A DNA stretch of 64,000 bases. Source: Psococerastis gibbosa. Lineage: Eukaryota; Arthropoda; Insecta; Psocodea; Psocidae. A program made the position numbers and the translations under genes. The stretch spans positions 42,452,888 through 42,516,887 of the forward strand of contig OZ020488.1 in the NCBI GenBank assembly GCA_963971405.1. The letters run 5' to 3'. Below the pieces are notes generated by a model. It was given only the letters and a program-made list of their open reading frames with translations. It had not been told where the DNA came from and did not search any database. Positions 55,595-64,000 of the stretch are shown here, piece after piece (positions within the stretch are counted from its first letter, which is position 1; each line of letters begins with the position of its first letter).

Positions 55595-55800
55595 TCTATG
55601 GACCGAGGCCCATAGGTCACTTGTCCAATGCCAACGACCCCATGGATTTCAGAAGTTATTTGTATTATTTCCGTATGAATTTTTGTTTCATTGGCAATTA
55701 ACTGGTGTACGTTCTCAATGTGCTAGGTGCTTCTCTAGGTTGCGACACCGGCTACAAGCGATAATGGACAAACTTAGACAAGCACCATTGACGCAATGAA
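55595..55800. repeat. Dispersed repeat D, copy 2
   Basis: It shares 'ccaatgccaacgaccccatg' and 'acaccggctacaagcgataa' with 46035-46260 and 57612-57840. It includes the open frame at 55557-55799, which is not conserved in the other copies and so is not called a gene. Confidence 0.65.
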
Positions 55801-56690
55801 AGAACTGATATGTCGTCATGTGTCTAAGAAGAGGTAGTGTGTCTACATACGGCTTCTCAATTTTCTATAAAATAGTCAACAAAACTAATCAATCAATCAA
55901 TCAATCAAAACGTGTATTAGAAAATAGAAGTACAAATACACAATTCCTGTAGGGCCAGATGGCCCATAACAGACTATAAAAATAAATAAATAAATAATTT
56001 AAAAACAAAATATTTAACCCTTGAACAAAAAAACATTAACTTACGTGCTAATAACAGGTCCACAGAAACAACGAGAAAAAAATGCTTACAGTCTAGTCCA
56101 CAATTTGAAACAAAGATTCCACCTCTTCCCGTCCCCTTAGCCACTCCCGAACTCATTTTGAAAATTTATTTGTGGTCTTATAGAATTTGCTTTATACATA
56201 TCCTAATCATTTCCACAACATCAAACCAGACTTTTATCCTTTGAAATTACCTCTGGGCGTTGACATAAGGTAAACACCGGAGTGGATAGAGAGTGAGAGG
56301 GGAAAAGCAAAGAGAAGGGGTATAGCTAAAGAGAGGATGAGGGGGGGGGGGGGGGGAGTTTGCCCACGATCCATCACATAGGAACGGTAACTGACAGAAA
56401 ACAGTTCATTTGTAAACATGTGGGCCATATCTCGCGAATTTACATACATTAGTATAATGTACAGATATTTCAGCTCGCAGAAATTTAACCCGTTTCCCTT
56501 TGCCTTTCCCCCTTTTTCTCTCTGGCTATGTTGGAGGGGGAGTGAAAGATGGGGGGGGGGGGGCAAAAAGAAAACTTGGGTCGAAGGATTTTCATTGCGA
56601 AACTGTCTTATAAATTTTTAATCCGCTGCAGAAATTCAGCTAGTCTTATTCTTCGTATTACAGTATTCCTTGCCAAAGGTTAGAAATAGT
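55801..56690. other. No clear gene
   Basis: It holds an (ATCA)n run at about 55888-55907 and G runs at about 56341-56357 and 56551-56563. Open frames at 56234-56621 overlap on both strands and are unrecognised. Confidence 0.4.
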
Positions 56691-56888
56691 ATACAGTAGG
56701 TTATCCGTAGCTAACTAACATAATGATGAGACGAGGAACGAAAGGTATCGCGTTCTGCATGTTATAATCCATTTGACGATAGAAGGACTGATGGCTCCCG
56801 TCAAGAGAAGAACTTTCTGCTTGAAAAACCTGAGGGAGTGGTTTGACAATAATAATAATAATGATGCGTGTATATTTATCAAAAAAAC
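56691..56888 (+). pseudogene. LINE ORF2 C-terminal tail (family 2)
   Basis: One plus-strand frame reads YRVLHVIIHLTIEGLMAP, VKRRTFCLKNLREWFD and then an AAT repeat that extends the frame. It matches the HVIIQG-IEG...SW-LKNLR region of the family-2 copies. An AAT microsatellite sits where the ORF would end. Confidence 0.65.
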
Positions 56889-57611
56889 ATAACAAAATTT
56901 ACTGAACCGGTGCCACAAAGCCAAAAAGGCGCGTTGGGATCACCACACAATTTACTGTAGTAGGTTATTTACTAGTTCGTCACACTAACAATATTTTTTA
57001 GGGAGATTCATCTACCTATTGAGATGGCGACCAATGTTCGACTTTCGGAAAATTTCTTCACAACTTCACACGGTCCAACTTGCCCCCCCCCCCCCCCAGA
57101 TCATTTTGACTTTACCCCCCCCCCCCCCCAACTTCGAGCATTGTAAGACGTAGTTCTTACTTCATAGTCCCCTTTGCAGCAATATGAATATAAGCATTCT
57201 TTTTTTAGCTTTGTAAAATCTACAGCTATACTTTACAACTATTAAAAAATGCGTAAAACTCTACAATTTTTCTATTATATATTATCAATTTTTTCTTCAA
57301 TCCTGCCTGATGGCGTCATAAGGTCTACTTAGTTTTGCCCCCGCCATCATTCTAAAACTTTACGCCTCTGGGTAGCGTAGAGGAAAAGCAGGGTCTGTGG
57401 AATCTCCCTACACCTGATCGGCCATAGCCGAAAGGGATTTTTAAACTGTACCTGTGAGTAGACTTACAATATAGTTCATAATGATAATAGAAATGCTATT
57501 TTATAAATGGTTTTAATAATTCCCGGGGTAGATTTTCTTTATACCTTCCTCACTTGGTACCCCTGCACGCTGCATGTAAATTCATCGAAACACATTAGGT
57601 TATTTATTTTT
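56889..57611. other. No clear gene; C runs and a dispersed repeat
   Basis: C runs lie at about 57085-57098 and 57115-57129. 57374-57442 is the second copy of the repeat at 32485-32562 beside the satellite. Confidence 0.45.
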
Positions 57612-57840
57612 TTATGGACCCAGTCCTACTTATAGTGGCCCATAGATCCCTTGCTCAATGCCAACGACCCCATGGATTTCGGACATTATTTGTATTGTTT
57701 CCGTAAGAATTGTAAGAATTTTTAGCCATTGGCAAACTGGTATACGTTCTCGATGTCAACCTACACCGGCTACAAGCGATAATTGACAAGCTCACCATTA
57801 ACGCATAGAACAGGCGGAGGCATGACTTAACCAGTAGTAG
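57612..57840. repeat. Dispersed repeat D, copy 3
   Basis: It shares the D blocks with copy 1 to the end ('ggcatgacttaacca'). Copies 1 and 3 are closest; the 3' end recurs alone at about 58118-58138, after a CAA-tailed repeat inserted between. Confidence 0.65.
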
Positions 57841-57919
57841 TAGTAGTGTTTTTCGGGTTAATAACGACTTAGGCCTCATATTTGGGCCCATAGAGCGACC
57901 CCGACTTGACTGTCCTATG

Positions 57920-58125
57920 CCAGCCCATAGGACAGTGGACCTCCTGATTATAGTGGATTCCGAACCACTTGGGAAACACAGTGAAGTCACACGATTAGTT
58001 CGGAGGTGACCAGGACAAGTCCTACCATGTTTCCCTACCGGCACTGTCCACACGACCAAGTTATCTACAGCTTTGAACCTGCTCTGGTCCGCTGGATTCA
58101 ACTTGGTATGGCGGCCGGTCATGAC
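57920..58125 (-). repeat. CAA-tailed interspersed repeat, 3' part missing
   Basis: In reverse it covers the 5' and middle part ('gtggattccgaaccacttgg', 'ttcaacttggtatggcggcc') without the CAA tail. It lies within repeat D sequence: D's 'catgacttaaccaagtacag' end resumes at 58118. Confidence 0.6.
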
Positions 58126-58549
58126 TTAACCAAGTACAGATACGAGTCTTCGAAACACATTACTCAACGTTCAACCCCCTAAAGTTATAAAATATAATGA
58201 AGGCTATATCTTCCCCCCAAAACTGAAAAGGAACAACAGTAGGATGTAGGGAATGGCGAAGGCGGGGAGGGGGGTGAAGAACTGTAGCACTGCGAACAAT
58301 ACCACGCGATGATCCATCATCCCCCCCCCCTCCCCTACCGGCCTCCCCTCAGGCCCCGGAGGCTGAAACCCGAGCGAATAGCGACGAAATTTGTCGTTGG
58401 CCCTGAAACGGAAACTTGTATAGATAGGCGAACGAAAAACGGCTTTTCTGCATCCACATTCTACCCACATAGACATTTTGAGAGCTTGACTTCTTTTCCT
58501 ATACTGCACGAAGAATGTTTATTGCTTTCCAATTTATACGTAGTATAAG
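58126..58549. other. No clear gene
   Basis: A C run lies at 58320-58331. Overlapping open frames on both strands (58204-58548) show no recognised domain. Confidence 0.4.
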
Positions 58550-59012
58550 GAAAGTTTTGTGATGTTCGAAATTTTCGATTCCGAGATTTCAACGGATTTA
58601 CACGTTTTGAGGTCCCAGGAACCCAAAAAAGTGGTTTTTACGAAATGTCTGACTGTCGCTCTGTCTGTCTGTTCGTTAATTTCCGGGCAAACTACACAGT
58701 CGATTTTGATGAAATTCGGCATGTAGGTTCACAAAAATCATACCTCGGAACAATTTTTTAAAATTTGGGCTAACTCAATTTGGCGGGGGTTTATTTCCAA
58801 AAAACGTCTAAAAAATTATTTCTCAAAAACGGCTTCAACGATTTCTTTTAAATTCACATATATTGTAGTCGTTATTAATTTCAATAAAATGCGGGGGGTC
58901 GCTTGCCCCTTGATAGTTTGCTTCTGGGAGTGAAAAAATAAAAATAACTAAATTTTAATGAAAAATGACTAAAAAATAATTTTTCTGTGAAACCTTTCAA
59001 TCCATGATTTCT
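58550..59012 (+). repeat. Dispersed repeat E, longest copy
   Basis: It has 'tataaggaaagttttgtgat', a 'ctgtctgtctgttcg' run and 'gatgaaattcggcatgtagg', motifs common in dispersed arthropod repeats. Fragments are at 33399-33650 and 36950-37125, both reversed. No open frame of note. It may be an untranslated part of a larger transposon. Confidence 0.55.
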
Positions 59013-59860
59013 ACCTTCAGGCATGCTTACGGTGTTAAATTGAGTAACGAAACCGGACAGGTTGCTTTCCCAAAAAATTATTTGGTTTTGTGCAAAAAAA
59101 ATGTCTTTGAAAAAATAATAGACAATTCACGGTCAATTGCATTGCGGGCCCTGCCATTATTGCTGTGTGGGAATTTGTTGGTCTGACCTATCTAGAATTT
59201 ACCTCACCTCCAGTGACGTCAGGTAGACAACCCCCCCCCCCCCCCCCGAGATGCCCCCAAATTGAACCATAGGAAAATTATTTACCATGAAATTGCTCAT
59301 TTTCTCTAGCTAATAATTGATAAATTGGAAAGCATGTTCGAGTAAACTCGGACCGGTTCTTTTCTGAAATCAAAAAATCGTTGCAATAGTTTCCGTAACT
59401 CCTCGGCGAATTGGCGCTAACTCGCGGTTTCATAGAAAATATTCCTCATGGTTTTCCCGTACTAAAGCGTCAACATGTCTAAAAAAATCTAACAATTTAA
59501 TCGAACTCGAAACTTGGCTTGTGTGCTTCCGCGCTCTCTAATGTTCTGTAGATGGCTATTGACATAGTGAATCGATATATGCCAAGTTTGATGGAAATGG
59601 GACGAATAAACCCAAAGTTACAGTCACTTTATACCTTTGGTATAATGATGGCGGAAGGCAATCATTCGATAGGTAATTGCATGTTATTTAACTTTTATAC
59701 TTATATCTACAGGGCAATGATTTTGGGGGGAGGAGGTTTGCCTGTTTTGCCAACTCAAAAAAAAAACTTAAAATAGACCTACCAAAATAATAACTGGGAT
59801 TATTAGGTAAGCGTTGTATTACATTGTATTACAGTGACATTATTACATAGATGGGCAAAT
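59013..59860. other. No clear gene
   Basis: 'cagtgacgtcaggtagacaa' followed by a C run (59211-59248) resembles a MITE end without a partner. Nothing else is recognised. Confidence 0.4.
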
Positions 59861-60187
59861 TCATGTTTTTGCACCCCGTTTTTTTAAATCAGCCCTCAAC
59901 TTATCTATGTTGCCCAAATTTACGTCCGAAGCAAGTTCTTTTTCGCATTTCATAAGCATAAGATTTCTCAAGCGTGAATCTGTCATTGTCGTTCTTAGAT
60001 CGCTTTTTACAATTTTTAAACTGGCTGAACGCTCTTTCATTGCTGATGCTGACCATAGACAATAGATGCTGACTGCAGAACATTGTCCATGTGTTTCTCG
60101 TCTGCCAACAAAGCCCTTGTTAATTTTAGTTGCAATGGAAAAAATTGTAACATATTTCAAAATAAAATAAAATAAAATTTGTGTCAA
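59861..60187 (-). pseudogene. hAT transposase C-terminal dimerisation domain, remnant
   Basis: The minus-strand frame reads (from about residue 46) SASAMKERSASLKIVKSDLR, TTMTDSRLRNLMLM and KCEKELASDVNLGN, then a basic end LKKRGAKT. This follows the hAT family C-terminal pattern S-x-ERSFSxLKxIKxxLRxxMxxxRLxxLxxL that mediates transposase dimerisation. An overlapping frame gives SISNERAFSQFK, a better fit to the first part, so there is a frameshift near 60020-60040. The catalytic regions are absent. It would be inactive. Confidence 0.72.
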
Positions 60188-60480
60188 TAGTAAGCATTAC
60201 AACAGCATTTTGAATTTCAAATGTAAGCGCGCGTCCTCCTTTTTGACTTGAGAAAGGAACCACGGTATCCGAAAATGCCAGGGCCGATTTCCAATTCCTA
60301 GAACCGTAACTGTCCGTTTCACAGTCCACCAGGGCTTCGGAGACCCCTAGGCACAGTTCTCTGTGGGGACCCTCCAAAAGAAGCAGCTCCATTGGCTTTC
60401 CCTCACTGTTGCACTGCAGATGTAGAGTATAGTAGGATATAGGAAAAGAGGGAACACTAAAAATAAGAGCATAATAAACT
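60188..60480. other. Between hAT and LINE remnants
   Basis: No domain recognised; further decayed transposase sequence may be present on the minus strand. Confidence 0.35.
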
Positions 60481-61161
60481 TACCTGGAAAAGACGGTATT
60501 TGTTGATTTTCCGTCAAAAAGAGACGCTTGTACCAACAACTTGTCCATAGAAAACATAATCCAAACTGAAAACACGAAATACTTAGGCATCATAATAGAT
60601 GAACAATTGAAATGGGAACCCCATACTCAATAGGTTGCCAACAAACTAAGAAAAACTATATATAAATTTGTCCAACTTCGTAACATTGCATAAGAACCTC
60701 TAATTAAATCCTTTTATCACGCTATAGCGGAATCCCATCTAACATATACAATATCAGCCTGGGGAGGTGCCTACCAAAATGTAACGGACAAAGTCAATAC
60801 CGTACAAAGAACAATCCTAAAAATTATAAATAAAAAGGGGACATTATATCCAACAAAAGACCTATACATTTTAGCGGATGTCCTAGACATTAAACAATTA
60901 TATATAAAAAACTCAATAATATTAGTACGCAATCAAAAACAAAACTTAAAATCTGTACAACACTCATACAACACAAGATGGCTCCACACACATCCTTTCA
61001 CACAACAAACTGTTCGAACCACAAGATCTCAACACCAATCTGAATATATAGGCATATCCTATTACAATAAACTACCAATCCAAATAAAGTCATTAAAAAA
61101 CTTCAATTGTTTCAAAAGAGCAGTTACACAATGGATAAAGACCGAACTACCATCAACATAA
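60481..61161 (+). pseudogene. LINE ORF2 C-terminal third, 5' truncated, two stops
   Basis: One plus-strand frame reads KTVFVDFPSKRDACTNN, then KYLGIIIDEQLKWEPHTQ (the motif just after the RT palm), stop (60631), NKLRKTIYKFVQLRN, stop (60691), SFYHAIAESHLTYTISAWGG, VNTVQRTILKIINKKG, YNTRWLHTHPF and GISYYNKLPIQIK, ending LPST at 61161. No RNase H follows. It fits CR1/Jockey-group LINEs and is unrelated to the LINE at 4793-9975 beyond general RT homology. The frame is otherwise kept over about 225 codons, so decay is mild. A C run lies 27 bases after the stop. Confidence 0.8.
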
Positions 61162-62403
61162 AATTATACCACCCCGTAAACACTCCACCCCCCCCCCCCT
61201 CCATAGCCAGATAGTATAAGTCGCACACGGGCCCTTGCCTTGCGATATGGACTTAGGAAAACGCTGTAACATGGCATTATTGTATTGAATTATATTATTA
61301 TTATTATATTACTTGTCCTTACATTTCATTTTTGTAACGGTAACGTGTCACTGTCAGGTGCAATTAATGCCACTACACTAAATTTCCCACCATATTAAAA
61401 ATTAAATTTTTTTGTCATTAGAAATTTCCATTATTTTTACTTATTAAATTCGTGTTTTTTTTTTTTAATTTTGTTTGGGCCCCTTTCGTGTGGGGGCCCC
61501 TAGGCAGCTGTCTACTCTGCCTATTCCTAAATCCGGGTCTGCAGTCCACCAACCCCAGCAGCTATACGGCGACGGTAAGGACATATCCCTTTAAAATTGT
61601 TATTTTATACGTTCCTTGTTTATCAAACAACAGTAAAATAACATGAAAATTCACTGTCGACATTAAAATAATATCACAAATTGAATTTTCACCCGGAAAA
61701 CCACACGCCTCTGGGGAAAAAAGAGCATTGTTGGGAACCGAGAGCTCTGTTTTACAATTTTCCAATATGCCCCAATCTACCGACTCCACCTTTTTGGAAA
61801 TTACAATTTGAATTAATAATGTTAATATACTCGTCACGTCTGCTCTCTATCTCTCTCACTTACTCATTAGCGCCATCTCTTTCTACCTCTGCCTATTTTC
61901 AATAGACATTGAATATTTAGAAGTCGTCGCATGGGAGGGTTTTCTATTTTTTTGAAAAATTATCTTGGAACATGACTTTTCCAGCCGCGGCTTTAGAAAT
62001 TGTTCTCATGAGAACACCTACGCACTCACTAGACGGTATTTTACCTCAAATATTGTGGATAGTTAAAAACCAGACTTTTCAATATTAAATAAGTGCATCA
62101 TTAGAAATAACTAACTTACAATTTTAAAATATTTAATAGGGGAAGGAGTTACTCCCCCTGGTGCCCCCTACTAAGGGCGCACCAGTGCTTCGCAAATTAT
62201 GCGCTTACTTACCTGAAACAAGAAAAGAACTTTAAAATTGTAGTCTTCTTCTTAATTACTGGAACATATTTTGCCGCATGATAAACGGGGTGGAACTGTT
62301 CACATATTGAATTTTGAACAACAGTAGAAAGATAAGCTGGCAGTTTAGGCTTGAGTTTACCCACGGCTTATAGCTTTTTCATATTTCAGAAAGAAAGATA
62401 TCA
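61162..62403. other. LINE 3' flank and AT-rich DNA
   Basis: The first 100 bases or so are likely the 3' leader of the LINE remnant; 'cgcacacgggc' at about 61222 is shared with about 4236. Open frames at 61452-61905 are unrecognised. Confidence 0.4.
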
Positions 62404-62528
62404 CACTAGGTTTGGTTAGCTGCCCCCCCCCCCTATAATTTTGTACATCTATTGTAAGTTAATTTATTACACTTTAATTTAATCGATACAACCCCCCCCC
62501 CCCCCCAAACGGACCTGTCCCGTCCCTG
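62404..62528. mobile_element. hAT-like MITE, diverged copy
   Basis: The interior 'ctattgtaagttaatttatt' and 'tttaatttaatcgatac' matches 12659-12830, with C runs at both sides and an end 'gtcccgtccctg'. The left end is worn and no 8-bp TSD was found. Confidence 0.55.
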
Positions 62529-62627
62529 ACTACAGTTAAATGTATATGAATTTAAAAAGATCTTTGGGACAGTTTTTTTTTAGGTAAGATTTGTTTTTGT
62601 CAGCGGCGGACACTTCATATAACAAGA

Positions 62628-62987
62628 ATGTCCAAAAAAACAATGGCGCCGTTACGCGTTAGAGGCAAATATACGAGTAAGAAGCCCTTCAGAATAGTAA
62701 TCATTTTAAGCCATGAGGCGCAGAATTTAGAGCAATCTATACATTCTAGCCCCTATGCAATGTTCATATTGAAATATTCTGCGAGTTGGGAAATTCTTTC
62801 GCCTCCACTCGAGTTGTTTACTAATGTCGTTGAATTTTGTCGATATAACGGGGATGCCTTTGAGACTCCACAATTTCCAACTCAAGTGTGCTCCCTATTG
62901 GCAAAGTTCTCAAACGGTATTTGTGTATGGGAAGTTCTATGTACAATAGGAAGGGAGCAAAATGTAATTAAAAAGATAGCCCATTAA
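62628..62987 (+). CDS. Unrecognised open frame, 119 codons
   Basis: The predicted protein (starts MSKKTMAPLRVRGKYTSKK) has a basic start and a mixed, protein-like middle with four cysteines, but no domain I recognise, no paralogue in the window and no clear splice or promoter signals. It is longer than most chance frames here. It may be an exon, a decayed transposon ORF or chance. Confidence 0.2.
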   Translation: MSKKTMAPLRVRGKYTSKKPFRIVIILSHEAQNLEQSIHSSPYAMFILKYSASWEILSPPLELFTNVVEFCRYNGDAFETPQFPTQVCSLLAKFSNGICVWEVLCTIGREQNVIKKIAH

Positions 62988-63533
62988 GGCTAATTACCAA
63001 CTCAATTTCCTATTTTTTTTTAGGGGAAACCTATACTGAATTGAATCAAGTAGTGGTTTCCAAATTGAAAGGGAGTATGGTTGTGGTCCGAAAGGTATAG
63101 CGAGGTGCAGGTGAAGGTACTAATGATTTTACAATGGAAAGTTAGATGTAAGCATTGCCCAGGGGGGGGGGGGGGGGAGTTAATCCGGACCCCCCCCCCC
63201 CGCAAAAAATGGGCTTTACATAAATTTAAATTTAATTTCATATTTAATACAATTTATCATTTTATGTAAACCTGTATATTGTTTGTTTTCATTTTTAACT
63301 CCAGGAATAAGTTAATACTAAACTGCATAGTAGGCCCGCTGGTATAGAGAAAGCCATAAACCAAAAATCGACATAAAATGAAGAAAAAAATCCTCAGCGA
63401 CAGGTTCCGTAAGGTTCCACAAGGTTCATTTGAGTTTGAGAGCTTTGAATTGAGAATTGAATTTAAAATTGTATAACCCTTTAGCCAACAGCTATACCCA
63501 GTTGAATCCACCAGAACAGAGCCTGATCAAAAC
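62988..63533. other. No gene; truncated MITE
   Basis: 63153-63300 begins 'cattgcccag' with a G run, then 'aatccggac' and a C run, and shares 'atgtaaa-cctgtat-attgtttg' with 39644-39839. No right end was found. Confidence 0.5.
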
Positions 63534-63850
63534 TGCAGCAAACTTGGTAGTGTGAACAGCGATGGTAGGGGAACACGGTGAGGACTGGGGACATGATTAC
63601 AGGCTGAGGCTCATTCTATGTGCGTGTCACCTCTGAATTAATTGTGTGACTTTACCATGTTCCCCAAGTGGTTCGGAATCCATTATGATCAGGAGGTCTA
63701 CCCTGGTAGTCAACTCCCCTTCTTCCTGAGGTGAAGGAGTCTGCCCTTGGGGCGCCTGGAATAATTAGCAAACAGACTCGATCCCCCCGCCAGGCTGACA
63801 GGGTTGCTTAAAAGCAGAAATTCTGAAGCAAGCGTTGGAAAACAAACAAT
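63534..63850 (+). repeat. CAA-tailed interspersed repeat, sense copy
   Basis: Sense orientation: 'accatgttccccaagtggtt', 'cggaatccattatgatcagg', 'gagtctgcccttggggcgcc', 'gccaggctgacagggttgct' and a tail 'ggaaaacaaacaa'. It pairs in reverse with 48768-49150 over most of its length. Confidence 0.7.
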
Positions 63851-64000
63851 TGTAACCTCTACAAGAATAAGGTTACGCAACCATTCAGACAGCTCATCCA
63901 TAAATTTCTCTCTTTCGCTCTCTCAATGGTTTTCACTGCCAATTTACAAATTTCCGCCATTGGGCTCTACATTGATTAGATATCGATGGTTACTCGTCGA
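63851..64000. other. Window end, nothing recognised
   Basis: No gene or repeat is visible. Confidence 0.4.

Overview
The window looks like repeat-dense, intron-scale or intergenic DNA from an arthropod, probably an insect. The evidence is non-LTR retrotransposons of insect type, tRNA-derived SINEs, many short foldback and hAT-like elements, AT-rich background, and no dense coding or bacterial-style gene order. I recognise no host protein-coding gene. All convincing coding sequence belongs to transposable elements. Layout: 1-4640 holds SINE and MITE copies and one decayed LINE 3' end. 4793-9975 is an almost complete non-LTR retrotransposon (LINE) with ORF1, apurinic-type endonuclease, reverse transcriptase and RNase H. 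It is flanked by a perfect 152-bp direct repeat best read as a very long target-site duplication (TSD). ORF2 is broken once, by a shift in an A run near 8507-8512. 10128-20085 is AT-rich DNA with foldback and hAT-like MITEs and SINE pieces. 20086-32437 is a head-to-tail satellite array of exactly 50 units of a 248-bp monomer. The core units look identical, the edge units carry older variants, and one unit has a 47-bp deletion. 32438-64000 is a mosaic of nested elements. It includes non-autonomous elements with hAT-like 8-bp TSDs (several exact) and long C/G homopolymer runs, a 120-bp-arm palindrome, a double foldback inserted in a SINE, about ten 5'-truncated LINE tails of at least three families, a hAT transposase C-terminal remnant and a decayed LINE at 60481-61161. 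How the parts relate: the long LINE is the only element with a nearly full enzyme set. The SINEs, truncated tails and MITEs are non-autonomous or dead and must have relied on copies elsewhere. The hAT remnant at 59861-60187 is the only trace here of a transposase that could in principle act on 8-bp-TSD elements, but no link to a given family can be shown from this window. Boundaries of repeats were found by eye by comparing copies within the window and may be off by a few bases. Family names such as SINE-A, SINE-B and MITE-B are labels for this answer only.
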